A DNA stretch of 64,000 nt from Caryophanales bacterium UBA5729. GTDB lineage: Bacteria > Bacillota_I > Bacilli_A > Izemoplasmatales > Hujiaoplasmataceae. The position numbers were made by a program, and so were the translations under genes. The notes below the pieces were generated by a model. It did not search any database. It had not been told where the DNA came from and saw only the letters and a program-made list of their open reading frames with translations. Positions 10,362 through 18,717 of this stretch are shown here, piece after piece. Numbering within the stretch: the first letter of the stretch is position 1; each line of letters starts with the position of its first letter. Location of the stretch: the NCBI GenBank assembly GCA_002419505.1, contig DIGF01000033.1, positions 14,614 through 78,613 on the forward strand, given 5' to 3'.

Positions 10362-10397
10362 TTAAAAAAAAGAAAAAGGCTTAAGTGATAAGCCTTT
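10362..10397 (-). terminator. Intrinsic terminator of the tetR gene
   Basis: On the minus strand a 9-bp stem (AAAGGCTTA at 10375-10383 with TAAGCCTTT at 10389-10397) is followed by a T-rich tract. The upper arm overlaps the tetR stop codon. It separates tetR from the glycerate kinase gene. Confidence 0.9.
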
Positions 10398-11010
10398 AGT
10401 TGTTATTAAAAAACAAACCTGCTTGAAGCAACTTCATGCTTTCGTCAACCACAAAATCAATATCAGCCTCAACAGCGTCATCCTTAAAAACCATTTGTAA
10501 TCCAACGAAATTGGATATACCCATAAGAATGTAAGCGACGGTTTCCAAGTCGATATCATTTCTTATTTCACCGCTTTTAACATATGGCTCTAGATGTTTT
10601 ATGTAACTTAAAGCGAAACTTTGATAATAATCCTTAAAAATTTCTGGGTCGACAAACAAAGATTCCCAAATCAATTTATAAGCTAGCGGATCTTTTTTTA
10701 CATACATAATAAAAGCTTTCAAGCCCGCTCTTTCCATATCATATCGTGATTTCAAGCCAAAAGTCGCTTCATTAGCTGATCTACGGATATTATGTCGATA
10801 TTCATCTAGCAGATAAAGGTATAAATCTAACTTGCTGTCGAAGTAGATGTAAAAAGTTCCGGCAGCGACTTTAGCTTTAGAAATAATATCATTGATGGAA
10901 GTAGAATTAAATCCAGCTTTTCCATAAAGAAATTTACCAGCTTTAATTATTTTTTTAAAAGATTTTAAGCCTACTTTGGTTTTTGGTAGACGATATTCGC
11001 ATTTTTTCAT
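10396..11010 (-). CDS. TetR-family transcriptional regulator
   Basis: A 204-residue protein. The N-terminal TetR helix-turn-helix is clear at about 20-60 (FLYGKAGFNSTSINDI, then AAGTFYIYFDSKLDLYLYLL). The C-terminal two-thirds is a helical ligand domain with no recognisable signature. It is divergent from the thiolase operon. The shared 304-bp gap has two inverted copies of a 16-bp sequence with ATGAA-N6-TTCAT symmetry, one just downstream of the thiolase -10. The arrangement implies repression of the operon and perhaps of itself, relieved by an acyl-CoA or related effector, as with FadR-type TetR proteins. The effector is inference. The start has GGTGAT just upstream. Confidence 0.93.
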   Translation of the reverse strand: MKKCEYRLPKTKVGLKSFKKIIKAGKFLYGKAGFNSTSINDIISKAKVAAGTFYIYFDSKLDLYLYLLDEYRHNIRRSANEATFGLKSRYDMERAGLKAFIMYVKKDPLAYKLIWESLFVDPEIFKDYYQSFALSYIKHLEPYVKSGEIRNDIDLETVAYILMGISNFVGLQMVFKDDAVEADIDFVVDESMKLLQAGLFFNNN

Positions 11011-11025
11011 TTTATCACCGATTAC

Positions 11026-11054
11026 ATTGTAAATTAAAGATTGATAAAATTCAA
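11026..11054 (-). promoter_or_regulatory. Putative tetR promoter
   Basis: On the minus strand, -35 TTGAAT (11049-11054) and -10 TACAAT (11026-11031) are separated by 17 bp, upstream of the tetR start at 11010. The upstream operator copy lies about 22 bp beyond the -35. Confidence 0.6.
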
Positions 11055-11076
11055 GTACATTTGAGAAAAAACTTAT

Positions 11077-11092
11077 ATGAATAAACTTTCAT
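11077..11092. promoter_or_regulatory. Putative TetR operator, copy 1
   Basis: ATGAATAAACTTTCAT has palindromic ends (ATGAA/TTCAT). The 16-mer at 11076-11091 is the exact reverse complement of 11266-11281. It lies upstream of the divergent tetR promoter. Two identical copies in one intergenic region next to a TetR gene support an operator. Confidence 0.7.
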
Positions 11093-11181
11093 TAATTTTA
11101 TACAAAAAACACAAATTAAATTTTTTAGCCAAACAACGCCATATTCCAATAAAAAAATATACAACCGCTACCTTTGGCACC

Positions 11182-11195
11182 TGAAAACGCTTTTT
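11182..11195. promoter_or_regulatory. Putative cre (catabolite-repression) box 1
   Basis: TGAAAACGCTTTTT matches the Bacillus CcpA-site core TGAAARCGYTTW. It lies about 30 bp upstream of the thiolase -35. No CcpA gene is in the window, so the regulator is assumed. Confidence 0.45.
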
Positions 11196-11214
11196 CATTT
11201 TTTGATAAAAATAG

Positions 11215-11228
11215 TGAAAGCGCTTGAC
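11215..11228. promoter_or_regulatory. Putative cre box 2 overlapping the thiolase -35
   Basis: TGAAAGCGCTT followed by GAC matches the cre core TGAAARCGYTT. Its 3' end overlaps the -35 TTGACA at 11224-11229, a position where bound CcpA would block RNA polymerase. Confidence 0.55.
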
Positions 11229-11253
11229 AATTAGTTGAAAAAATGATTATAAT
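11224..11253 (+). promoter_or_regulatory. Promoter of the thiolase-liv operon
   Basis: A consensus -35 TTGACA (11224-11229) and -10 TATAAT (11248-11253) with an 18-bp spacer. Transcription should start near 11260, directly before operator copy 2. Confidence 0.88.
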
Positions 11254-11265
11254 ATCAATGAAATG

Positions 11266-11281
11266 TGAAAGTTTATTCATA
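11266..11281. promoter_or_regulatory. Putative TetR operator, copy 2
   Basis: TGAAAGTTTATTCATA is the exact inverted copy of 11076-11091. It sits between the -10 and the ribosome site of the thiolase gene, where a repressor would block transcription start or early elongation. Confidence 0.75.
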
Positions 11282-11314
11282 TTTATAAGAGATTAAATAT
11301 AGGAGGTAAGTCTT

Positions 11315-12523
11315 ATGAGTAAAAGAATTTTTATTGTCGGAGCTAAAAGAAGTCCTATCGGAGCATTCATGGGAGCGTTGAAAGATGTTCACGCGGCTGA
11401 TATGGGATCTCAAGTATTAAAAACGTTACTAGAAGAAACAAAAGTACCTGTTGAAAAAATTGATGAAGTTATCGTTGGTAATATCTTGCCAGCAAACCTA
11501 GGACAAGGAATTGCTAGGCAAATATCTATCAAAGCCGGAATTCCTGATTCAGTTCCAGCCTATTCTTTAAATATGGCTTGTGGTAGTGGAATGAAAGCGA
11601 TTATGAACGCTTTTAGTAGCATTAAAGCGAATCATACTCACCTTGTTGTTGCTGGAGGAGTAGAATCAATGTCAGGAGCACCTTACATGATTCCGGCCAG
11701 TGTTAGAAGCGGAAAAAAGATGGGCAACTTTGAAGTGGTTGATCATATGGTCTATGACGCTTTAACCGATGCATTTGGCAATATGCATATGGGTATTACC
11801 GCTGAAAATATTGTTACAAAACATAATATCAGTAGAGAAGAACAAGATAAATTTGCTTATGAATCACAACAAAAAGCAATTCAAGCAGTTGATTCAGGCA
11901 GATTTAAAGCTGAAATTGTACCGATAGTAATCAAGGGAAGAAAAGGAGACACGATTTTTGAGGACGATGAATATCCTAATCGGACAACAACTCCGGAAAT
12001 TTTAGCGAAACTTAGGCCAGCTTTTATTAAAGACGGTTCTGTTACTGCTGGAAACGCTTCAGGCATCAATGATGGAGCTTCATTTACAATTATAGCTAGT
12101 GAAGAAGCGGTAGAAAAATACAATCTTGAAGTTCTTGCGGAAGTAGTGGCTGTAGGTCAAGGTGGTGTTGATCCAAACTATATGGGATTAGGTCCTGTCG
12201 TTGCAGTTAGAAATCTGCTTAACAATTACAATATGAAAATCGATGATATCGAGTTAATCGAACTAAATGAAGCGTTCGCAGCGCAATCAATCGGCGTTGT
12301 TAAAGAAATAGCACAAGAACAAAATGTAAGTGAACAATCAATTTACGAAAAAACTAATGTTAACGGTGGAGCAATTGCTCTAGGTCACCCAGTAGGAGCT
12401 TCAGGAAACAGGATTGTCGTAACTTTATTGCATGAGATGATTAAGAGAGATTTACATCTTGGTTTAGCAAGCTTATGTATCGGTGGCGGTATGGGTACTG
12501 CAGTAGTTATAAAAAGAAAGTGA
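11315..12523 (+). CDS. Acetyl-CoA C-acetyltransferase (thiolase)
   Basis: Interconverts two acetyl-CoA and acetoacetyl-CoA. The 402 residues cover a full biosynthetic-type thiolase. The nucleophile Cys is in NMACGSGMKA (about residue 89), the His in GHPVGASGNR (about 358) and the second Cys in CIGGGMGTA (about 388). AGGAGG precedes the ATG at good spacing. It is the first gene of the TetR-controlled operon, followed 10 bp later by an SDR reductase. With the neighbouring reductase and CoA-transferase it could act in either direction: making or degrading C4 acyl-CoA. Direction cannot be read from sequence. Confidence 0.97.
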   Translation: MSKRIFIVGAKRSPIGAFMGALKDVHAADMGSQVLKTLLEETKVPVEKIDEVIVGNILPANLGQGIARQISIKAGIPDSVPAYSLNMACGSGMKAIMNAFSSIKANHTHLVVAGGVESMSGAPYMIPASVRSGKKMGNFEVVDHMVYDALTDAFGNMHMGITAENIVTKHNISREEQDKFAYESQQKAIQAVDSGRFKAEIVPIVIKGRKGDTIFEDDEYPNRTTTPEILAKLRPAFIKDGSVTAGNASGINDGASFTIIASEEAVEKYNLEVLAEVVAVGQGGVDPNYMGLGPVVAVRNLLNNYNMKIDDIELIELNEAFAAQSIGVVKEIAQEQNVSEQSIYEKTNVNGGAIALGHPVGASGNRIVVTLLHEMIKRDLHLGLASLCIGGGMGTAVVIKRK

Positions 12524-12533
12524 GGAAAGAAAG

Positions 12534-13253
12534 ATGAAATTAAGAAATAAAGTAGCGGTTGTAACTGGAGGCGCAAAAGGAATCGGCGCAGAAATCGCAA
12601 AAGAATTTGCAAAAGAAGGTGCATTAGTTATCGCAGTTGATATGGGCGAAATGACTTATGAACAAGAAAATGTACATTTTTATAAATTAAATATTACTGA
12701 TGTAGAAGGCTGCAAAGTTTTCTTTGATGAAATAATCGCAAAATATGGCAAGATTGATATTCTTGTAAACAACGCCGGAATTACTAGAGATTCAATGACA
12801 AGAAAAATGACTGATGAAATGTGGGACGCAGTTATTAATGTGAATTTAAAAGGAGTCTTTAACTTGGTAAGACATATCGGCCCACAAATGGAAACTAATA
12901 ACGGCGGTTCAATAATTAACATATCTTCAGTTGTTGGCGTCTTTGGCAATATTGGCCAAGCTAACTACGCGGCAACCAAAGCAGGAGTTATTGGCTTGAC
13001 AAAAACTTGGGCAAAAGAGTTCGCAAGAAAAGGTGCACCAGTTAGAGTTAATGCTATCGCTCCAGGTTATGTCATGACTGATATTTTAAAAACCGTACCA
13101 CAAGAATTGCTAGATCAATTTGCGCAAATGACGATGTTAAAACGCCTTGGACAACCAGAAGAAATCGCTAAAGTAGCGCTTTTCCTAGCAAGCGATGACG
13201 CATCATATATTACTGGACAAACAATTCAAGCCGATGGTGGCATGAGACTATAA
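12534..13253 (+). CDS. SDR oxidoreductase, FabG/PhaB-like (3-oxoacyl or acetoacetyl-CoA reductase)
   Basis: A 239-residue short-chain dehydrogenase with the cofactor motif GGAKGIG, the NNAG motif, the catalytic Ser of NISSVVG, and Tyr/Lys of NYAATKAG. It ends in ITGQTIQADGGMRL, typical of FabG/PhaB. The spacing of 10 bp after the thiolase points to reduction of acetoacetyl-CoA to 3-hydroxybutyryl-CoA or the reverse. No acyl-carrier protein or other fatty-acid genes follow, so a CoA substrate is more likely than ACP. Cofactor preference is not resolved. Confidence 0.93.
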   Translation: MKLRNKVAVVTGGAKGIGAEIAKEFAKEGALVIAVDMGEMTYEQENVHFYKLNITDVEGCKVFFDEIIAKYGKIDILVNNAGITRDSMTRKMTDEMWDAVINVNLKGVFNLVRHIGPQMETNNGGSIINISSVVGVFGNIGQANYAATKAGVIGLTKTWAKEFARKGAPVRVNAIAPGYVMTDILKTVPQELLDQFAQMTMLKRLGQPEEIAKVALFLASDDASYITGQTIQADGGMRL

Positions 13254-13282
13254 CAAAACTTTAATTAGAAAGACGTGATCAT

Positions 13283-14308
13283 ATGAGTAAACCAACTGTT
13301 GGTATTGTTGGGACTGGTATTTACCTACCAGAAAATTTCATGACCGCCAAAGAGATTAGTGAAAAAACCAAGGGAATTTGGGCTGAGGAAGCGGTTAAAG
13401 AGAAATTAGGAATTGTTAAAAAAACTATTCCTGATGAAGATGATGGCACTCAAGAAATGGGAGTAAAAGCCGCACTTGATGCTTTAAAAAACACAGGAAT
13501 TAATCCTTTGGACATTGACGTAATCATCTGTGTTGGAGAAGAATGGAAAGAATATCCATTGACAACTTCTGCACTTTATATTCAAGATAAAATCGGCGCT
13601 ACCAATGCCTGGGGCATTGATGTAGCTAACCGCTGTTGCACAACAGTTTCAGCAATGAAGATGGCTAAGGATATGTTGATAGCTGATGACGAGACTAATA
13701 TCATCATGGTAGTCGGCGGTTACCGTAACGGAGATTTCGTTGATTATTCTGATAAAGATATGTCAATGATGTATAATCTTGGAGCTGGTGGTGGAGCAAT
13801 TATTTTAAAGAAAAATTACAATAAAAACTTACTTCTAGGTTCACATATTATCGCAGATGGTTCTTTAGCGAGAACCGCAGGAGTAGAGTTTGGTGGAACA
13901 GCTAAACCAATCACTTGTGAAAATCTAGAAGTAGCTAAGAAATCTTTACGTTTACTAGAACCAAAAAAAATGAAGGACAGACTTAACGAAGTCTCAATGC
14001 CTAACTGGTTTGAATGTATTGATAAAGCCTTAGAAAAAAGCGAACTAAAAAGAAAAGATATCGATTATTTGGCAATTCTTCATATTAAAAGATCTGGTCA
14101 TCAATATATGCTTGATGAACTAGGGTTAAGTGAAGATCAAACAATCTATCTAGAAAACTACGGACACATCGGACAAGTTGATCAAATCTTATCTTTGCAT
14201 AAAGGTCTAGAAACCAAAAAGATTAAAGACGGATCAGTTGTTTGTATGATAGCTGCAGGAATAGGATATGTTTGGGCTGCGAATATCATAAAGTGGGGTG
14301 AAGTATAA
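13283..14308 (+). CDS. KAS III-like (FabH/HMG-CoA synthase fold) condensing enzyme
   Basis: A 341-residue thiolase-superfamily protein. The start VGIVGTGIYLPENFMTAKEI and the nucleophile region NRCCTTVSAMKM are typical of FabH-like enzymes. A His lies in LAILHIKRSGH. The third catalytic position, Asn in the usual YGNTS motif, reads YGHIGQVDQ, so Asn appears replaced by His. This divergence argues against housekeeping FabH and for a specialised acyl transfer or hydrolysis of a CoA substrate. The stop overlaps the livH start (ATGT/TAATG), so it is translationally coupled to the transporter. Substrate unknown. Confidence 0.8.
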   Translation: MSKPTVGIVGTGIYLPENFMTAKEISEKTKGIWAEEAVKEKLGIVKKTIPDEDDGTQEMGVKAALDALKNTGINPLDIDVIICVGEEWKEYPLTTSALYIQDKIGATNAWGIDVANRCCTTVSAMKMAKDMLIADDETNIIMVVGGYRNGDFVDYSDKDMSMMYNLGAGGGAIILKKNYNKNLLLGSHIIADGSLARTAGVEFGGTAKPITCENLEVAKKSLRLLEPKKMKDRLNEVSMPNWFECIDKALEKSELKRKDIDYLAILHIKRSGHQYMLDELGLSEDQTIYLENYGHIGQVDQILSLHKGLETKKIKDGSVVCMIAAGIGYVWAANIIKWGEV

Positions 14309-15441
14309 TGTTTGATACTACTGGTTTCTGGCGCGATATTATTCTCTCAGTCGGAATCTTATTTATTATTTATACATTACTTAAAATCTTTGTTTTCAAA
14401 CGTTTTAAGAATAAAGACAGGGCGAAAGAAGTAGGACTAAATATTGCTTTAGTATTAGGTATAATGTATTTATTCTTACGCATCTATATTTTAATCGACT
14501 TTAACCTACCTGACGTTATCCCTGCGGGAAACTTCATGTTATCCAATATTTTAAACCAAACATTACAAGTTTCGGTATTAGCTTTAGCAACCACGGGAAT
14601 TGTCTTAATATTTAAGACTTCAACCACAACCAACTTCGCACAAGGAATTATCGCGACCTTTGGGGCTTTCGTCGCAGCTAAGTTAATCCAAAACTTCACA
14701 TTAAATTACACTGAAATGTCTGTTACTACAGCTGTAGTATTATCAATGATAGCGGCCGCAATCACCGCTTTTATCATCGGTATTTTCGTTGACTCGGTAA
14801 TTATTAGAAACTCTAAAGATAAAACGCCGGTCGGAAAACAGATGATAACCATGGGATTGGTTTTAGTTCTATCAGGAGCTATGCCTTTGATATTTGGTAA
14901 AATCTTACTGCCAATTCCGAAATTATCATATGCACCTAATATTCAATTTACTTTCTTAGGTGCTAATCTTTCCATCACTGTACATGCTTTTTATGCACTG
15001 ATTATCACTGTAGTTCTTTTAACAATATTGTTTACTGCGTTAAGATTTACTAAATGGGGATTAGGAGTAAGAGCTACAGCTTCTAACGAATTAGTAGCGA
15101 GCATGATGGGAGTAAACACTAAAATCATCACCGCAATGAGTTGGGCTATAGCCGGATTTTTAGGTGCGGTAGCGGCGGTGTTATTGACACCTAACGCAAC
15201 TAATGTATCCGTAGGTTTAATGACTCCGACACAGGTTAACGCCTTTATGGCCGCAATCTTAGGTAGTTTTTCATCCTTCTTAGGCCCATTAGTCGCAACT
15301 GTATTGATCCCAGTACTAACGGGATTATTAAGTTTAGTAGTGCCACTATGGCAAAACGCCGTAGTATATTTAATCATTCTAGCAATCGTATTGGTTAAAC
15401 CAATGGGATTATTTGGAAAGAAAGTCGCAAAGAAGGTGTAG
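14308..15441 (+). CDS. Liv-type ABC transporter permease (LivH-like)
   Basis: A 377-residue integral membrane protein with about nine to ten hydrophobic segments and the LivH-type core (QVSVLALATTGIVLIFKTS near 90-110; ASNELVASMMGVNT near 255-270, the coupling loop for the ATPases). It is about 80 residues longer than usual LivH because of an N-terminal hydrophobic extension. It forms the importer with the LivM-, LivG-, LivF- and LivK-like products of the next genes. Family knowledge suggests branched-chain amino acids, amides or urea. The operon context suggests an organic acid or acyl compound instead. Confidence 0.92.
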   Translation: MFDTTGFWRDIILSVGILFIIYTLLKIFVFKRFKNKDRAKEVGLNIALVLGIMYLFLRIYILIDFNLPDVIPAGNFMLSNILNQTLQVSVLALATTGIVLIFKTSTTTNFAQGIIATFGAFVAAKLIQNFTLNYTEMSVTTAVVLSMIAAAITAFIIGIFVDSVIIRNSKDKTPVGKQMITMGLVLVLSGAMPLIFGKILLPIPKLSYAPNIQFTFLGANLSITVHAFYALIITVVLLTILFTALRFTKWGLGVRATASNELVASMMGVNTKIITAMSWAIAGFLGAVAAVLLTPNATNVSVGLMTPTQVNAFMAAILGSFSSFLGPLVATVLIPVLTGLLSLVVPLWQNAVVYLIILAIVLVKPMGLFGKKVAKKV

Positions 15442-15446
15442 AAGAG

Positions 15447-16529
15447 ATGATTTGTAAAAATGAAGTCTGTAACGACAGAAAAGCAAAAATCCATCAAATA
15501 ACGCACCATCCATATTTCGGCTTCTTTATCATCACCTTCCTGATGTTAATGGTTCAATTATTAAGAGTAATTGGTGTACCGATTTCCATAACGCTTCTAA
15601 GAGCTTTTGGAATAACGATGATTTATATTATTGTTGCCCTTGGCTTTAGTATCTTGCTAGGCTATGCTGGACTAGCATCCTTAGGAACAGCTGGTTTTGT
15701 TGGAATCGGAACTTACCTCTTGGGATATTTTACAAAAAATTTCGGATTATCGATTTTCTTAGTAATTGTGATTTCGATACTCGGTGCGATAGTGATTGGG
15801 GGAATCGTCGGATTTATTTCCTTAAGGATTGAAGGTATGTACCTGGCGATTATTACCTTGGGATTATCTGAAATCTTAAATGAAGTTTTCAAAAACGCCG
15901 TCAGCATTACCAATGGAACAAATGGATTAGGATTAAACGGAATTTTAGTCATCTTTAAAAATCCAGTAGTAGTCAATCATAATACGATATTTATTGCGAC
16001 TGCGATTATTATGTTTTTTATGATGGTTCTAACTTTAAATATTATTAAAAGTCCGACTGGTAGAGCCTTTCTAGCAATGCGAAATTCAACTTCAGCTGCT
16101 CAAGCAATGGGGATTAGCATTTTAAAATATCGCTTATTAGCTTTTGTTGTCTCAACGGTATACGCAATGTTAGCCGGAGTCATCTATATGTCTTATATTT
16201 CTTTTTCTATTCCTACTACTTGGTCACTGGCTTTCTCATTAAATATTCTAGCTGCGGTTATCGTGGGAGGATCACAATCCATCTACGGAATCGTTTTGGG
16301 AACATTTATGATATTTGGTCTAAACTTAGGCGTTTTACAACAATTTTCTTTCTTCCAAAACAACCCTGCAATTTCAGTAGTGTTCAATGGATTATTAATT
16401 ATCTTAGTAATTATGTTCTATCCTGGCGGACTGATTAGATTGGTTAATACAACTTATCATAAACTGAAGAAAATTGTTTTGAAATTAATGACGAAATGGA
16501 GGGTTTATAGGTATGGTTCCGATAATTAA
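15447..16529 (+). CDS. Liv-type ABC transporter permease (LivM-like)
   Basis: A 360-residue membrane protein with eight or more helices. The LivM core includes GFSILLGYAGLASLGTAGFV near 65-85, an INGTNGLG-like loop (SITNGTNGLGLNGIL) near 150, and the ATPase-coupling loop MRNSTSAAQAMGIS near 205-220. It starts 5 bp after livH and its 3' end overlaps the livG start by 17 bp. It pairs with LivH to form the translocation pore. The short N-terminus before the first helix contains two Cys and several His, which is unusual. Confidence 0.92.
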   Translation: MICKNEVCNDRKAKIHQITHHPYFGFFIITFLMLMVQLLRVIGVPISITLLRAFGITMIYIIVALGFSILLGYAGLASLGTAGFVGIGTYLLGYFTKNFGLSIFLVIVISILGAIVIGGIVGFISLRIEGMYLAIITLGLSEILNEVFKNAVSITNGTNGLGLNGILVIFKNPVVVNHNTIFIATAIIMFFMMVLTLNIIKSPTGRAFLAMRNSTSAAQAMGISILKYRLLAFVVSTVYAMLAGVIYMSYISFSIPTTWSLAFSLNILAAVIVGGSQSIYGIVLGTFMIFGLNLGVLQQFSFFQNNPAISVVFNGLLIILVIMFYPGGLIRLVNTTYHKLKKIVLKLMTKWRVYRYGSDN

Positions 16530-17901
16530 TGAATTGCTAATCACCTTCCATGAAAAAAGAATAAACTCAATTAAAACGAAGATCAATTTTAATGAAAACT
16601 ATCTACCGATTAAACTTCAAAACATAACCGAAAAATCTGAAAAGAAAATCAAGTTTTTAACACTCAAAGCTCAAGAAAGAATTTTACCTTTTGAAATAGC
16701 TGCGGGAGTTGAGTCGGATTATTTAAAAGGAAAATATAATTTCCACCTAGATAAGATAAACGACAAATATTATTGGAAAGAAAGAGCTGTCAAAGCAAGT
16801 GCATCAAGAAAAAATCTTGATCCAAAAGATCAAGTTCAAACGCTGCTGGAAGAAAAGAATTTAGAAATTAAGAAACTTAATAACATTTATTTTCCAGCCA
16901 CTAGTAATGATGCGAAAACTGAGTACAACAATCAAAAAGCAGTTATTGAAAACGAATTAAATTCTAAAGTTAGTTTAATAACCGAAACACTAAATAAAAA
17001 AATCGCCGTTACGGAAGCTTTAACTCAATCAAAAATAGACAAACTTATCGTTGCCAAAGCAAGACTTAACGAAAAATTAGAAAAATTGACATCAAAAAAA
17101 GAAGAAAGATACAGTTTAGACCAAGATGTAGTCTTATCTATAAAAAATCTTTCCATGCACTTTGGCGGATTAAAGGCAGTCGATAATCTTAGTTTTGATG
17201 TTAAAGAAGGTGAAATCTTCGGACTAATTGGTCCTAATGGTGCAGGAAAAACCACTGTTTTTAACTGTATTACCAGATTTTATCGCCCAAATTCAGGCGA
17301 AATGTATTTTAAAAATATCTACGGTGAAGTGGTTCATTTAAATGATAAACAAGTCCATAATATCATTAAGGAGGGAATTGTAAGAACCTTCCAAAATGTT
17401 GAAATTGTTTGGGAACTGAATGTCGTTGATAATTTATTGGTGGCAGCTCATACGATTTACCGCTCTGGTTTCTTTGGTCATTTGCTTAATTCTAGACTTT
17501 TACGACAAGAAGAAAAAGTCATGCGAAAAAAAGCCGAGCAAATTCTTGAAGACCTTAGCCTAGGTGCATATAAATACGCTTATCCATTAGGTTTGCCTTA
17601 CGGCATCTTAAAGAAGATTGAATTAGCTAGAACATTAATGGCTAATCCGAAACTAATCATCCTCGATGAACCGGCAGCGGGTTTAAACGATGCTGAAACT
17701 GATGATCTAGCAAAAATCATTAAAAAGATTCAGAAAGACTATAACACAACTATCTTCTTAGTAGAACATGATATGGGTTTGGTTATGGAAATTTGCGATA
17801 CAGTATGTGCCATCAGTTTTGGAAAAAAACTCGCTATGGGTACACCTAAAGAAATTCAAAATTCAAAGATTGTTCAAGAAGCATATTTAGGTGGTGAATA
17901 A
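16513..17901 (+). CDS. LivG-like ABC ATPase with a ~205-residue N-terminal coiled-coil extension
   Basis: A 462-residue protein; usual LivG is about 255. The ATPase starts near residue 210 (VLSIKNLSMHFGGLKAVDNL), with Walker A GPNGAGKTT, the LivG features NGAGKTTVFNCITRFY and GIVRTFQNVEI, a signature region reading LPYGILKKIELARTL, and Walker B LIILDEPAAGLND. The first 205 residues are highly charged and predicted to be helical or coiled-coil, with no recognised domain. The usual LSGGQ signature is altered to LPYGIL. The extension may mediate assembly or regulation. The gene overlaps livM by 17 bp, so the extension start could be misjudged, but the whole stretch is open and coding-like. Confidence 0.9.
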   Translation: MVPIINELLITFHEKRINSIKTKINFNENYLPIKLQNITEKSEKKIKFLTLKAQERILPFEIAAGVESDYLKGKYNFHLDKINDKYYWKERAVKASASRKNLDPKDQVQTLLEEKNLEIKKLNNIYFPATSNDAKTEYNNQKAVIENELNSKVSLITETLNKKIAVTEALTQSKIDKLIVAKARLNEKLEKLTSKKEERYSLDQDVVLSIKNLSMHFGGLKAVDNLSFDVKEGEIFGLIGPNGAGKTTVFNCITRFYRPNSGEMYFKNIYGEVVHLNDKQVHNIIKEGIVRTFQNVEIVWELNVVDNLLVAAHTIYRSGFFGHLLNSRLLRQEEKVMRKKAEQILEDLSLGAYKYAYPLGLPYGILKKIELARTLMANPKLIILDEPAAGLNDAETDDLAKIIKKIQKDYNTTIFLVEHDMGLVMEICDTVCAISFGKKLAMGTPKEIQNSKIVQEAYLGGE

Positions 17902-17902
17902 A

Positions 17903-18658
17903 ATGGCTAATATATTAGAGATTAAAAACCTCATCGTTGACTATGGAATAATCAGAGCGATAAAAGGAATTAACCTAGAAGTTGCAGAAGGAAGTATCGT
18001 TGCCATTTTAGGAGCTAATGGTGCTGGAAAAACCACCACGATTAGAACTGTTAACGGCATCGTTAAAGCAGCGAGCGGAGAAATATTATTTAGAGGTGAA
18101 AAGATTACTAATCTTGATCCTTATAAACTAGCCGCTAAAGGAATTATTCAATCTCCTGAAGGAAGATTGATTTTAAGGGGACTAACTGTTGAAGAAAATC
18201 TTCTCGTTGGCGCTTACTCATTAAAATCTGAAGTGATTGAAACCGAAGGCGTTAAAAAAAGAATTTCTAGCAGAAAAATTAAAAAAGCAGTTCTTAAAGA
18301 AGTATATGAACTGTTTCCTGTTCTCAAAGAAAGAAGAAAGCAACAAGCTTCAACTCTTTCAGGGGGCGAACAACAAATGCTTGCGATTGGCAGAGCTTTG
18401 ATGGGAAAACCTAAATTATTATTGCTAGATGAACCCTCATTAGGACTTGCTCCACTGATTGTCAAGGAAATCTTCAACAAGATTCAACAAATCAAAGCTT
18501 CAGGAACAACGATTCTAATTGTTGAACAAAATGCTTATCAAACTTTAAAAATAGCGGATTATGTCTATGTTTTAGAATTGGGTAAAGTAAAAACCAAAGG
18601 ATCAGCTGCAGAATTAATGCAGGATGATCAATTAGTAAAAGCCTATTTAGGCGGTTAA
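17903..18658 (+). CDS. LivF-like ABC transporter ATPase
   Basis: The second ATPase of the Liv-type importer. Walker A is GANGAGKTT, the signature is LSGGEQQMLAIGRAL, Walker B is LLLLDEPSLGLAP, and the family motif SPEGRLILRGLTVEENL is present (near 77-95). The ATG at 17903 follows the livG stop directly, with GGTGG upstream; a GTG four codons earlier is in livG. A charged insertion (about residues 108-125) follows the switch region. It is followed by a hairpin and then the binding-protein gene. Confidence 0.96.
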   Translation: MANILEIKNLIVDYGIIRAIKGINLEVAEGSIVAILGANGAGKTTTIRTVNGIVKAASGEILFRGEKITNLDPYKLAAKGIIQSPEGRLILRGLTVEENLLVGAYSLKSEVIETEGVKKRISSRKIKKAVLKEVYELFPVLKERRKQQASTLSGGEQQMLAIGRALMGKPKLLLLDEPSLGLAPLIVKEIFNKIQQIKASGTTILIVEQNAYQTLKIADYVYVLELGKVKTKGSAAELMQDDQLVKAYLGG

Positions 18659-18662
18659 AAAT

Positions 18663-18688
18663 AATAATAACCTATCAGGTTTATTATA
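18663..18688 (+). other. Intercistronic hairpin between livF and livK
   Basis: ATAATAACCT and AGGTTTATTAT form a stem with one bulged base. No proper U-tract follows, so it is more likely an mRNA processing or stability element, or a weak attenuator, than a full terminator. Confidence 0.45.
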
Positions 18689-18717
18689 GAAAAAAATTCA
18701 TAAAAAGGAGAAAAGAT

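Noticed and set aside
12385..12949. Minus-strand open frames opposite the thiolase and reductase genes
   Set aside because: They are antisense to strongly supported genes, lack ribosome sites, and have compositions typical of shadow frames.
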